From the NCBI RefSeq assembly GCF_000024965.1, contig NC_013530.1:2542001-2606000 (forward strand): 64,000 nt of DNA, read 5' to 3'. This document shows, piece after piece, positions 25,744-34,731 of the stretch. This stretch comes from Xylanimonas cellulosilytica DSM 15894 (lineage in GTDB: Bacteria > Actinomycetota > Actinomycetes > Actinomycetales > Cellulomonadaceae). Within the stretch, counting starts at the first letter, position 1; every line of letters begins with the position of its first letter. Position numbers and translations under genes: made by a program. The notes below the pieces were generated by a model, which did not search any database, was not told the DNA's origin, and saw only the letters and a program-made list of their open reading frames with translations.

Positions 25744-26952
25744 ATGCCGGCCGGCCGCACGCGCACCCCGCACGACTGGTCCGGGCGCGTCTGGTCCGGG
25801 CGGCTCGCAGGGCGCCTGCTCGGCGGTCCGGGGCGGGTGCCGGGCGTGGACGTCGCCCGCGGCATCGCCGTGCTCGGCATGTTCACGGCGCACGTCGGGG
25901 TGACGTCCGACGACTGGTCGCGCCTCGACGGCTGGCTCGGCCTCGCGCACGGACGCTCGTCCATCCTGTTCGCCACCGTCGCAGGGCTCTCGCTCGCGCT
26001 GGTGACGGGGCGCGCGCACCCGCTCGACGGCGAGGCGCTGGTCCGTGCCCGGCTGCGCGTCCTCGTCCGGGCGGCCTGCCTGCTCGCCGTCGGCGCGCTG
26101 CTCGACGCCCTGGGCACGCGCGTCTACCTGATCCTCGGCTTCTACGCCGTGTACTTCGCGCTGGCGGTCCCGGTGCTGCGCTGGCGGGTGCACCGGCTGG
26201 TGACGGCCGCCGCGATCGTCGCCGTCGTCGGCCCTCCCCTCGCCTACTGGGGCCCGGAGGCCCTGGCGCGGGCGGGGCTGCGGCTGCCCCGGGACGGTGA
26301 CGGTGCCGTCACCCACTTCCTGCTGTCCGGCCACTACCCCGCCGTCGTGTGGATGGCGTACCTGCTCGTGGGGCTCGCGATCGGGCGCAGCGCCGCGCTG
26401 ACGTCCGCGCGGACCCGGGCTGGGCTCGTCGTCGGCGGCGCGGCCGGGTGGTGGCTGGCCTCGGCCGCTTCGGCAGTCCTGCTGCAGCCCGCAGGCGGCG
26501 TCCTGGCCGTCCGCGCCGCCGTGACGACGACGACGAGCACGTCGGCGACCGGGCCGCTCGCCTGGGTCGCCCCGTGGCCCCCGGTCGCCGGGCTGTTCCT
26601 CGCCGGTCCGCACGACGACACGCTGCTCGAGGTGATCGGTTCGGGCGGGTTCGCCGTCATGGTGATCGGGCTGTGCCTGTGCGTGGGTCGTGTCGGCGCG
26701 CGGGTCCTGGCTCCGCTCGCCGCCGTGGGCTCGATGGCGCTGACCGTGTACACGGTGCAGATCATCGCGATCTGGCGGTGGGACCTGCTCGACGTGCGCA
26801 CCAACGGCCCGCTGGCGTGGATGGTGCTGATCAGTCTGGCGGCGGCGACGGCGTGGCGCGCCCTGCTGGGCCGCGGGCCGCTCGAACGGCTGGTCGCCCG
26901 GCTGGCGAACGCCGCAGCCGCCGGGCCGCGCCGCACCGGGGACGCCCCGTGA
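25744..26952 (+). CDS. DUF418/DUF1624-like multi-pass membrane protein
   Basis: The 402-residue protein has about ten hydrophobic segments and begins with RVPGVDVARGIAVLGMFTAH, the N-terminal signature of membrane proteins related to heparan-alpha-glucosaminide N-acetyltransferase (DUF1624) and DUF418. GRSSILFATVAGLSLALVTG and VWMAYLLVGLAIGRSAAL are further matches. The family is thought to acylate or modify extracellular sugars, but few members have been tested. GAGGAT lies six bases before ATG. The stop is 62 bases before a leaderless monooxygenase gene. Confidence 0.8.
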   Translation: MPAGRTRTPHDWSGRVWSGRLAGRLLGGPGRVPGVDVARGIAVLGMFTAHVGVTSDDWSRLDGWLGLAHGRSSILFATVAGLSLALVTGRAHPLDGEALVRARLRVLVRAACLLAVGALLDALGTRVYLILGFYAVYFALAVPVLRWRVHRLVTAAAIVAVVGPPLAYWGPEALARAGLRLPRDGDGAVTHFLLSGHYPAVVWMAYLLVGLAIGRSAALTSARTRAGLVVGGAAGWWLASAASAVLLQPAGGVLAVRAAVTTTTSTSATGPLAWVAPWPPVAGLFLAGPHDDTLLEVIGSGGFAVMVIGLCLCVGRVGARVLAPLAAVGSMALTVYTVQIIAIWRWDLLDVRTNGPLAWMVLISLAAATAWRALLGRGPLERLVARLANAAAAGPRRTGDAP

Positions 26953-27014
26953 GCGGCGGTGCACCGAGCGCAACGGCCGGGTAGGTACCGGGTGCCCGCG
27001 CTAGCCTCGCGGTC

Positions 27015-28130
27015 ATGGAGTCGAGCACGGCCGTACCGCTGCGGATCGGGATCGTCGGGGCCGGGATCGCCGGGCTCGCGCTGGCCGGCGGGCTGCGCCG
27101 CCGCGGGCACGTGGTGGAGGTGTTCGAGAAGGCGCCGCGCCTGATGGCCGTGGGCGCCGGCATCTCCGTGGCCAAGAACGCCGTCAGGGCGCTCGACGAG
27201 CTCGGCCTCGCCCAGGACGTGCTCGGTGACGCGATCGAGCGGCGCACCGCCGTGACAGCCCTGCTGCTGCGTCCGGACGGCAGCTCGGCGCTGCGCGTCC
27301 CGGCGAAGCGGCTGAACCTGCTGCCGATGACCCGCGCCGGTCTGCACGCCGCGCTGGCCACCCATGCCGGCGAGGTCCGGTTCGGCGTCGAGGCGTCCGT
27401 CGTCGCGTCGGGCGCGCCGGTGGTCGTCGTCGACGGCGAGCAGCACGAGTTCGACGTCGTCGTCGCCGCGGACGGCGTGCGGTCGCGGTCACGCGAGGCC
27501 CTCGGCCTGGACCCGGGCCTGCGGTACGCGGGCTGGACGACGTGGCGGGGCGTGACCACCGACCCCTTCGACCTGCGCGGGCGCATGAGCGAGACCTGGG
27601 GCGGCGGCGCGATGATGGGCCTGGTGCCGCTCATCGACGGCCGCACGTACTGGTTCGCGGCGCAGCACGCCCCGCCCGGGGTCACGGTCGAGGACCCGCA
27701 GGCCGACGTGCTCGGCCGGTTCGGGCACTGGCACGCGCCGATCCGCCAGGTGATCGAGGCGACCGACCCGCGCGGCGTGATCCGCACCGACGCCTACGAC
27801 CTCGCGCACCCGCTGCGCACGTACGTGCACGGCCGGGTCGCGCTGGTCGGCGACGCGGCGCACGCCATGACCCCCAACCTCGGGCAAGGCGCGAACCAGG
27901 CACTCGTCGACGTCGCCGCCCTCGTGGCCGCGCTCGACGACGCGGCCCACGGCTCCGGCGTCACCGACGCGTTGGCCGCCTACGACCGGCGGCGCCGCCG
28001 GCCGTCCCAGCGGGTCGCGAGCAACTCCCGCCGGATCGGGCAGATCGCCCTGGCCGAGGGCATCGCCGGGCGGACGCGCGAGCGTGTGCTCGGGGCGCTG
28101 GCGGCGGTCACGGGCGGCGTGCGGCGCTGA
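27015..28130 (+). CDS. FAD-dependent monooxygenase
   Basis: The 371-residue protein is a class A flavoprotein hydroxylase of the salicylate/zeaxanthin-epoxidase type. The FAD Rossmann motif is IGIVGAGIAGLALAGGLRRR at residues 11-30. The DG fingerprint appears as VVVAADGVRSRSREAL, and the GD motif is GDAAHAMTPNLGQGANQALV. There is no membrane or thioredoxin-like C-terminal domain. The substrate is unknown. TAGCCT lies seven bases before ATG, so the mRNA is probably leaderless. Confidence 0.9.
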   Translation: MESSTAVPLRIGIVGAGIAGLALAGGLRRRGHVVEVFEKAPRLMAVGAGISVAKNAVRALDELGLAQDVLGDAIERRTAVTALLLRPDGSSALRVPAKRLNLLPMTRAGLHAALATHAGEVRFGVEASVVASGAPVVVVDGEQHEFDVVVAADGVRSRSREALGLDPGLRYAGWTTWRGVTTDPFDLRGRMSETWGGGAMMGLVPLIDGRTYWFAAQHAPPGVTVEDPQADVLGRFGHWHAPIRQVIEATDPRGVIRTDAYDLAHPLRTYVHGRVALVGDAAHAMTPNLGQGANQALVDVAALVAALDDAAHGSGVTDALAAYDRRRRRPSQRVASNSRRIGQIALAEGIAGRTRERVLGALAAVTGGVRR

Positions 28131-28164
28131 GCCGCCTCGGGCCGACGCCGGCCCGATGCTGGGC

Positions 28165-28776
28165 CTACGCCGCCGCGGGGCGTGTCATCGCCGTCGCCTC
28201 GGCGTCGTCGACGACGATCCGGCCGGTGGGTTCGAACCCCCAGCGGGTGTAGAGCCGGCGGCTGCCCGGGGTGGTGGCCTCGAGGTACGCGGGCAGGCGC
28301 GGTCCGTCGTCGATCGCCCCGAGCCGGTGCCGCAGCAGCGCCGACCCGACGCCGAGGCCCTGGGCCGTGGGCGCGACGGCGATGTCGGCGAGGTACCAGT
28401 GCGGGTCGGTGGGCCGTGCCTCGCCGAACGCGGCCAGGGCGCGCAGCGACGGGCGGGCGTGCCGCAGCCCGATAGCGTGCAGCAGGCGGGGCGCCTGGCC
28501 CAGCCGGACCCACCAGGGGGCGTGCCCGTCCGGGCCTTCCCAGGCGGCGGCGCCGACCGGCGGGCCACCCGGCTCGGTCCGGGCGACGTCGATGACGCCG
28601 GAGTACGCGGGGCCGCTGCGCAGCTCGGCGACGAGCATCTCCGTGAGGCGCTCCTCGCGGTGGTGGTCGCCCCGCACGAAGGCGCGCAGCACCGCGTCGT
28701 CGAGGAACGCGGCGGCGAAGATGGCGGCGCACGCCTCGATCTCGTGGGGTGCGGCCTGGTCGATGTGGACGGTCAC
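28165..28776 (-). CDS. GNAT-family N-acetyltransferase
   Basis: The 203-residue protein has the GNAT core: WYLADIAVAPTAQGLGVGSA followed by LLRHRLGAI gives motif A with Q/RxxGxG/A for acetyl-CoA. Then come LPAYLEATTPGSRRLYTRWG and FEPTGRIVV, the usual GNAT motif B. The acceptor is unknown. The GTG start overlaps the TGA of the TetR gene by four bases, so the regulator is translated first and probably controls both. Antibiotic or polyamine acetylation is possible but not shown. Confidence 0.85.
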   Translation of the reverse strand: MTVHIDQAAPHEIEACAAIFAAAFLDDAVLRAFVRGDHHREERLTEMLVAELRSGPAYSGVIDVARTEPGGPPVGAAAWEGPDGHAPWWVRLGQAPRLLHAIGLRHARPSLRALAAFGEARPTDPHWYLADIAVAPTAQGLGVGSALLRHRLGAIDDGPRLPAYLEATTPGSRRLYTRWGFEPTGRIVVDDAEATAMTRPAAA

Positions 28777-29381
28777 TGGTCTTCCGTTTCGGTGGTCGGG
28801 ACGTCGGCGGTGGGCGGCAGGCCGAGGAGGCTGCGCGCGAGCCGGTGGGCGGCGGTGGTGCGCGCGGACGCGAGGCCGAGCGCGGTCATGGTCGCGTGCC
28901 CGTACTCCAGGGCGACGACCTGCGCGGCGGTGGCGGCCACGCGCTCGTCGGACCAGTCCGGCTGGTCGGCCGCGAGCGCCTGGGCGACGAACGCCTCCAG
29001 CCCGGTGTAGACGGCGTGGAGCTCAGCGCGCAGGGCGTCGTCGGAGCGGGCGGCGGCCACGACGGCGTCGTGGCTGGCGTCCCAGTCGAGGTCGGGTTCG
29101 TGCTCGAAGAGCATGTGCAGGACGTACTCGGTGGGGCGCATGCCCAGCTCGGCGGCACGGGCGAGGTCGGGCGCCTGGTAGCGGCGGAGCAGGTGGTCGC
29201 GGAAGCGGCTGAGCAGCTCGGCCTTGTTGCCGACGTAGTGGCGTACGTGGCTGCGGCTGAGGCCGGACTCGGAGGCGACGTGGTCGAGCGTGACTCCTTC
29301 GAGGCCGTAGCGGGCCACGCAGCGGCCGACGGCGTCGAGGATCTGGGTGGTGCGCTCGGCGGCGATGCTCGGCCGGCCCAT
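28773..29381 (-). CDS. TetR-family regulator
   Basis: The 202-residue repressor has an N-terminal helix-turn-helix: TTQILDAVGRCVARYGLEGV, then TLDHVASESGLSRSHVRHYV and GNKAELLSRFRDHLLRRY. The rest is an all-helical ligand domain. AAGGGAG precedes ATG 29381. A nearly perfect palindrome lies 17-42 bases upstream and is the likely autoregulatory operator. It forms an operon with the GNAT gene. Confidence 0.9.
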   Translation of the reverse strand: MGRPSIAAERTTQILDAVGRCVARYGLEGVTLDHVASESGLSRSHVRHYVGNKAELLSRFRDHLLRRYQAPDLARAAELGMRPTEYVLHMLFEHEPDLDWDASHDAVVAAARSDDALRAELHAVYTGLEAFVAQALAADQPDWSDERVAATAAQVVALEYGHATMTALGLASARTTAAHRLARSLLGLPPTADVPTTETEDQ

Positions 29382-29397
29382 CGGTCTCCCTTGCTCG

Positions 29398-29423
29398 GTA
29401 GTTTGTCGGTTCGGCCAAACTAC
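29398..29423. promoter_or_regulatory. TetR-type palindromic operator
   Basis: GTAGTTTG at 29398-29405 and CAAACTAC at 29416-29423 are perfect 8-base inverted arms with a 10-base spacer, directly upstream of the TetR gene. Size and position fit a TetR dimer site. Confidence 0.65.
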
Positions 29424-29536
29424 GGGCGCGGTGGAGGCGTCCGGCGCGTCGTGGTCGTCGGGCATCGTGGTTCTGGCGCGTCGTGCACGGACCGCCGTCG
29501 TCGTCGGGCGCCGGGGGCGCGAACTAGCCTGGGTGC

Positions 29537-30427
29537 ATGCCCGTGCTCGCCGACGTCGTCCGTGCGGCCGCCTGGCGTGCCGACGCGGCGGCGCATGCCG
29601 CGCGTGCCGACGCGCTGACGGCGGTGTGGCGGGAGGCGCACGACGCCGGGCGCAGGCACGCGATCGAGGATTTCTTGTTCACGTACTACTCGACGCGCCT
29701 GGGGGTGCTGCGGCGCTGGCACCCGGGCGCGGGTGTCGTGCTCGGCGCAGGGCCTGACGACGAACGGCTGTCGTGGCGCTGGTACCGCGGCGTGCCCGGC
29801 GGGGTGACGCTCGACGTCGACGCGTTCCTGGCGGAGCGGGGCGACACGGTGCGGTGGGTGCGCGGCTTCGTCACCGCGACGGCGGGGCGGCCGGGGACGT
29901 TCGGCTGCTTCGGTCTGCACGAGTGGGCGATGGTGTACCGCGACGCGGCGTCGGGGCGCGACCACCGGCATCCGCTGCCGCTGCGGCTGGGCGCGGACGG
30001 CACGGACGCGGTCGTGGAGGGGCACCGGATCACGTGCTCGCACATCGACGCGTTCCGGTTCTTCACCCCTGAGGCGAAGCCACGCAACGCGTTGCAGCCG
30101 ACCCGTGACACCCAGCCGGCCATGGAGCAGCCCGGCTGCCTGCACGCCGGGATGGACCTGTTCAAGTGGGCGCTCAAGCTGGGCCCGGCGGTCCCCGGCG
30201 GCCTGCTGCTCGACGCGTTCGAGCTGGCCCGCGACATCCGCTACCTGGACATGCAGGCCTCGCCGTACGACGTGTCCGGGTACGGCCTGGAGCCGGTGGC
30301 GATCGAGACACCCGCGGGCAAGGCGGAGTACGTGCGACGCCAGCGCGGTTTCGCCGAGCGCGGTCAGGTGCTGCGGGCGCGTCTCGCGGCGGCGTGCGAC
30401 GCCGTGCTGGCCGCCACGGTCCCCTGA
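29537..30427 (+). CDS. Conserved actinobacterial protein, unknown function
   Basis: The 296-residue soluble protein has strongly conserved-looking blocks: IEDFLFTYYSTRLGVLRRWH, RLSWRWYRGVPGGVTLDV, GCFGLHEWAMVYRD and MEQPGCLHAGMDLFKWALKL. Very similar proteins in actinobacteria are often labelled 3-methyladenine DNA glycosylase by automatic pipelines. I see no helix-hairpin-helix or known glycosylase catalytic pocket, so I do not adopt that name. The histidine/cysteine block HEW...PGCLHAGMDLFKW could bind a metal or substrate. TAGCCT lies six bases before ATG. The helicase gene follows 30 bases later. Confidence 0.75.
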   Translation: MPVLADVVRAAAWRADAAAHAARADALTAVWREAHDAGRRHAIEDFLFTYYSTRLGVLRRWHPGAGVVLGAGPDDERLSWRWYRGVPGGVTLDVDAFLAERGDTVRWVRGFVTATAGRPGTFGCFGLHEWAMVYRDAASGRDHRHPLPLRLGADGTDAVVEGHRITCSHIDAFRFFTPEAKPRNALQPTRDTQPAMEQPGCLHAGMDLFKWALKLGPAVPGGLLLDAFELARDIRYLDMQASPYDVSGYGLEPVAIETPAGKAEYVRRQRGFAERGQVLRARLAAACDAVLAATVP

Positions 30428-30457
30428 CGCGCGGCCCCTGCGCAACAATGGCGGGCG

Positions 30458-33142
30458 ATGACCTCCACCACGCCCGCGGCCCCGCGCCCTGCCGGGACGC
30501 TGATCCCGTTCCTGCCCCCGCCCACGGGGAAGGCGCCTGACGCCGACACCCTCTTCGAGGCGTACGCGCAGTGGGCCGCCGCGGGTGGCCGCCCCCTCTA
30601 CCCGCACCAGGAGGAGGCGCTGCTGTCGGCGATGGTCGGCGAGCACGTGGTGCTCGCGACGCCGACGGGTTCGGGCAAGTCGCTGGTGGCGATGGGCGCG
30701 CAGTTCGCTGCCCTGGCCGCGCACCGCGCGGGCCGCGGCGGGCGCACCTACTACACGGCCCCGCTCAAGGCGCTGGTCAGCGAGAAGTTCTTCGACCTGG
30801 TCGCGGCGTTCGGGTCGAAGAACGTCGGCATGATGACGGGTGACTCGGCGGTCAACGCGGACGCGCCGATCATCTGCTGCACCGCGGAGATCCTGGCCAA
30901 CCTGGCGTTGCGGCGCGGTGCCGGCGAACCGGGGGCGGAGGACGAGATCGCCCAGGTGGTGATGGACGAGTTCCACTACTACGGAGACCCGCAGCGCGGC
31001 TGGGCCTGGCAGGTGCCGCTGCTGGAGCTGCCGCGCACCCAGTTCGTGCTGATGTCCGCGACCCTGGGCGACACCACGGCGCTGCGCGAGGATCTCGAGC
31101 AGCGTTCGGGGCGTGCCGTCGCCGAGGTCACGGGTGCCGAGCGGCCCGTCCCGCTCACGTTCTCCTACGTCGTCGAGCCGCTCGTCGAGGTGCTGGAAGA
31201 ACTTGTACAGACGCGCCGGGCCCCGGTGTACGTCGTGCACTTCACGCAGAAGGACGCCGTCGAGCGCGCGCAGTCGCTGCTGTCGATGAACGTCGCCACC
31301 AAGCCGGAGAAGGAGGCGATCGCCGCCGAGCTCGGGGCGTTCCGGTTCGGCACGGGCTTCGGCAAGACGCTCAGCCGCCTGGTGCGGCACGGCGTCGGCG
31401 TGCACCACGCGGGGATGCTGCCCAAGTACCGGCGGCTGGTGGAGCGGCTCACGCAGAAGGGCCTGCTCAAGGTCGTCGCCGGCACGGACACCCTCGGCGT
31501 CGGCATCAACGTGCCCATCCGCACCGTGCTCATGACCGGGCTGGTGAAGTTCGACGGCGAACGCATGCGGCACCTGACCGCGCGTGAGTTCCACCAGATC
31601 GCGGGCCGGGCGGGCCGCGCCGGGTTCGACACGATCGGCGAGGTGCTGGTCATGGCGCCCGAGCACGTCATCGAGAACCGCAAGGCGCTGGCCAAGGCGG
31701 GCGACGACCCGAAGAAGCTCAAGAAGATCGTCCGCAAGAAGGCCCCGGCCGGCGCGGTCAACTGGACCGACGCGACGTTCGAGCGGCTGCGCGACGCCGA
31801 CCCCGAGCCGCTGTCCTCGCAGTTCCGGGTCTCGCACGCCATGGTGCTCAACGTGCTGGCCCGCACGCGCTCCCTGGCGGCCGGGCACGCCGAGAGCACC
31901 GCCGACCCCGTGGACGCGATGCGCCACCTGCTCACCGCCAACCACGACGCCGACGGCGCCCGCGCGAACCACGTCCGTCAGGTGTTCCGCATCTACCGTT
32001 CCCTGCGCCAGGCCGGCGTCGTCGAGCGGGTGCGCGTGCCCGACCCGTCGCGCCCGGCCGGTTGGCGGCCCAGCGTCCGGCTCACCGTGGACGTGCCGCG
32101 GGACTTCGCGCTCAACCAGACCCTCTCCCCCTTCGCGCTGGCCGCGATGGACCTCCTCGACGTCGAGTCACCGACACATGCGCTCGACGTCGTCTCCATC
32201 ATCGAGGCGACCCTCGACGACCCGCGGCAGATCCTCTACGGGCAGCAGAACGCCGCCCGCGGCGAGGCCGTCGCGGCGATGAAGGCCGAGGGCATCGAGT
32301 ACGAGGAGCGCATGGCCCTCCTCGAGGACGTCACCTGGCCCCGGCCGCTGGCCGACCTGCTCGAGCCCGCGTTCGCGGTCTACAAGCAGACCAACCCGTG
32401 GGTGGCCGACGCCGAGCTCTCCCCCAAGTCCGTGGTGCGGGACATGGTCGAGCGCGCGATGACGTTCCAGGAGGTGGTCTCGCGCTACCAGCTCGAACGC
32501 ACCGAGGGTGTCGTGCTGCGCTACCTCGCGGACGCCTTCCGGGCCCTGCGCCAGGTGGTGCCCGAGGAGCACCGCACGGAGGAGGTCGCCGAGATCGTCG
32601 AGTGGCTGGGCGAGCTGGTGCGCGGCACCGACTCGTCGCTGCTGGACGAGTGGGAGCGGCTCGCGAACCCCACCGACGACGACGTCGCCCGGTCGCTGCG
32701 GGACGAGGAGGACGAGGCCCCCACGCGCCCCGTCACCGGCAACCCGCGCGCCTTCCGCCGCCTGGTCCGCAACGCCCTGTTCCGGCTCGTGGAGCTCGCC
32801 GCCCGGGAGAACTACGGCGGTCTGGCCGCGTCGTCGGGCACGAGTGCGTGGGACGCCGACGCCTGGGAGGATGCCCTCGACGACCTGTTCGTCGAGCAGG
32901 GCGACGACGCCATCGGCGTCGACGCCCCCGCCCGCGCCGCGGCGCTCCTGACGATCCTCGAACCGGGCGCACCGACCCCGGCGGGCGAGAAGGTCGAGCC
33001 GGGGACCTGGTGGGTGCGGCAGGTGCTGGACGACGCCGACGGCAACCATGACTGGGCGATCACCGCACGCGTCGACCTCCCCGCGAGCGACGAGGCCGGC
33101 GCCGTGGTGCTGACCGTCCTGACGGTCGGCCCGATCGGCTGA
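30458..33142 (+). CDS. DEAD/DEAH-box helicase with DUF3516 C-terminus
   Basis: The 894-residue superfamily 2 helicase has Q-like motif PLYPHQEEALL, Walker A ATPTGSGKSLVA (residue about 68), motif II MDEFHYYG (DEFH), motif III LMSATLGD, and motif VI-like HQIAGRAGRAGFDT. The last 400 residues match the DUF3516 region, which is related to Ski2/Mtr4-like RNA helicases and is restricted to actinobacteria. A role in RNA processing or decay is the likely inference. It is expressed close to the upstream conserved gene. A hairpin at 33153-33189 ends transcription. Confidence 0.92.
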   Translation: MTSTTPAAPRPAGTLIPFLPPPTGKAPDADTLFEAYAQWAAAGGRPLYPHQEEALLSAMVGEHVVLATPTGSGKSLVAMGAQFAALAAHRAGRGGRTYYTAPLKALVSEKFFDLVAAFGSKNVGMMTGDSAVNADAPIICCTAEILANLALRRGAGEPGAEDEIAQVVMDEFHYYGDPQRGWAWQVPLLELPRTQFVLMSATLGDTTALREDLEQRSGRAVAEVTGAERPVPLTFSYVVEPLVEVLEELVQTRRAPVYVVHFTQKDAVERAQSLLSMNVATKPEKEAIAAELGAFRFGTGFGKTLSRLVRHGVGVHHAGMLPKYRRLVERLTQKGLLKVVAGTDTLGVGINVPIRTVLMTGLVKFDGERMRHLTAREFHQIAGRAGRAGFDTIGEVLVMAPEHVIENRKALAKAGDDPKKLKKIVRKKAPAGAVNWTDATFERLRDADPEPLSSQFRVSHAMVLNVLARTRSLAAGHAESTADPVDAMRHLLTANHDADGARANHVRQVFRIYRSLRQAGVVERVRVPDPSRPAGWRPSVRLTVDVPRDFALNQTLSPFALAAMDLLDVESPTHALDVVSIIEATLDDPRQILYGQQNAARGEAVAAMKAEGIEYEERMALLEDVTWPRPLADLLEPAFAVYKQTNPWVADAELSPKSVVRDMVERAMTFQEVVSRYQLERTEGVVLRYLADAFRALRQVVPEEHRTEEVAEIVEWLGELVRGTDSSLLDEWERLANPTDDDVARSLRDEEDEAPTRPVTGNPRAFRRLVRNALFRLVELAARENYGGLAASSGTSAWDADAWEDALDDLFVEQGDDAIGVDAPARAAALLTILEPGAPTPAGEKVEPGTWWVRQVLDDADGNHDWAITARVDLPASDEAGAVVLTVLTVGPIG

Positions 33143-33152
33143 CGACCTCCGC

Positions 33153-33189
33153 CGGACGGCTCGATACCCGGTGAGTTCCGAGCCGTCCG
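33153..33189 (+). terminator. Hairpin terminator after helicase gene
   Basis: CGGACGGCTCG at 33153-33163 pairs perfectly with CGAGCCGTCCG at 33179-33189 around a 15-base loop. There is no U-run. It begins 11 bases after the helicase stop. Confidence 0.5.
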
Positions 33190-33238
33190 ACGGACGTCGG
33201 CGGCGAGGGCCGTCTGCGGGGCGAGGTAGTTTGACCCG

Positions 33239-34726
33239 GTGTCTCGCCTTGGTGGCCCTCCGCCCGCGCGGCGGTCCCTGATCGCCCTGCTCGCCCTCGG
33301 CGTCGTCCTGGCCGGGGTGGCGTCGCGCCTGTGGGCGCCCGAGGCCGTCGCGGGGCCTGCCGGCGACGCCCTGTACGCCTCCCTCGTCGTGCTGCTCGTC
33401 GCCCTCGTCGCACCCCGGCTGCCGGCGTGGGCGGCCGCGGCCGTCGGCTGGGCGGTCAGCGCGGGCGTCGAGGTGCTGCAGCTGACGAGCATCCCGGCCG
33501 ACGTCGTCGCGCGGTTCTCCCCCGCCCGATGGGTGCTGGGCACCACGTTCGTGGCGACGGACCTCGCGTGGTACGCAACCGGTGCCGCCCTCGGCGGGCT
33601 GCTGGTCGCCGCGACCCGGGCCGCGTGGGGCGAGCTGCAGGTGCGGCACACGCACAGCCCGCACTCCCGCCATCGTCGGCGCCTGGTGCCGCTGCTCGTC
33701 GCCGCGCCGCTGGCGATCGTGCTCGCAGCCGGCGGTGCCGCCGCCTGGGTGGTGCGCGACGAGGCCCGCACACTGCGCGCGAGCCTGCCCGCCGCCCGCA
33801 CCGTGCTCACCGAGTCGGCCGGTCGCGTCGCCGACGAGGCCACGCGCTCCCGGCTCGGGGCGGCCCTGGCCGACGCCGACGCACTGCTCACCGAGACGCC
33901 GCTCCTCGAGCGCCGCCCCGGCGACGCCGTCCGCGCCCGCCGTCAGGTCGCCGACGACGCCGCCGCCGTCGCCTCCTCCCGCCTGGACAGGGCGTTGGCC
34001 GACGCCGACGCCGCCCGGACGGCGCTGGAGCCGGTGACCGTGCGGGGCGACGAGATCGTCGCCGCGACGCAGGGCCTGGGCGCGCCCGACGACGTCCGCA
34101 CGGCGCTCGTCGACGCCCTCGAGGCCGCGAGCGCCGCCGTCGCGAACCTGGCAGGGCTGTCGGAGCCGTCGGGCTCCACGGCGGACCGGGCGCCGGAGGT
34201 CGAGGCCGTCGCCGCGGACCTGACCTCCTCGGCCGGGACCGTGGCCGACGCCACGGTCGCGCTCATGACGGCGCAGGACGCGGTGACCTGCCCGTTCCCG
34301 GACCAGGTGTGGTTCCCCGAGGCAGGGCGCCTCGCGGACGAGGACCTGACGGCGATCCCGTGGCAGCCCGCGCTGCGGGTGCGCGCCGACCTGCTGCCCG
34401 GCCTGGTGGAGCTCAACGCGGCGTTCCGGGACCGGTTCGGCCAGGATCTGCGCCTCAACTCGGCCTACCGGTCCTTCGACCAGCAGCTCGCCGTCTACAA
34501 CCCGGCCGACCCCAACCCGCTCGCCGCGCCGCCGGGGTGCTCGAACCACGGGCTGGGCACCGCCGTCGACATCGACGGCATCTCGGCGCCGGGGAACGCG
34601 CAGTACGCCTGGCTGGACGCCAACGCGGGCCGCTTCGGCTGGGTCAACCCGGAGTGGGCCCGGCCCACGGGGCGCCTGCCCGAGCCGTGGCACTGGCAGC
34701 ACGAGTCGACGCCCACGACGTACTGA
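33239..34726 (+). CDS. DUF2809-VanY fusion: membrane domain plus D,D-carboxypeptidase-like domain
   Basis: This 495-residue protein joins two normally separate units. Residues 1-135 are a four-helix membrane domain like DUF2809 (GDALYASLVVLLVALVAPRL, then EVLQLTSIPADVV and RWVLGTTFVATDLAWYATGA). A further membrane helix (about 148-170) leads into an extracellular alanine-rich coiled region (about 175-340). The C-terminal 140 residues are an M15/VanY peptidase-like domain with zinc-site motif SNHGLGTAVDID and PWHWQH, the expected His, Asp and His ligands. It would trim peptidoglycan stem peptides outside the cell. GTG at 33239 is six bases after TAGTTT. Confidence 0.85.
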   Translation: MSRLGGPPPARRSLIALLALGVVLAGVASRLWAPEAVAGPAGDALYASLVVLLVALVAPRLPAWAAAAVGWAVSAGVEVLQLTSIPADVVARFSPARWVLGTTFVATDLAWYATGAALGGLLVAATRAAWGELQVRHTHSPHSRHRRRLVPLLVAAPLAIVLAAGGAAAWVVRDEARTLRASLPAARTVLTESAGRVADEATRSRLGAALADADALLTETPLLERRPGDAVRARRQVADDAAAVASSRLDRALADADAARTALEPVTVRGDEIVAATQGLGAPDDVRTALVDALEAASAAVANLAGLSEPSGSTADRAPEVEAVAADLTSSAGTVADATVALMTAQDAVTCPFPDQVWFPEAGRLADEDLTAIPWQPALRVRADLLPGLVELNAAFRDRFGQDLRLNSAYRSFDQQLAVYNPADPNPLAAPPGCSNHGLGTAVDIDGISAPGNAQYAWLDANAGRFGWVNPEWARPTGRLPEPWHWQHESTPTTY

Positions 34727-34731
34727 GGCCG

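Noticed and set aside
28228-28255. tRNA T-arm-like sequence (GGTTCGAACCCCCAGCGGG)
   Set aside because: It lies inside the GNAT coding frame, and no acceptor, D or anticodon arms can be built around it.
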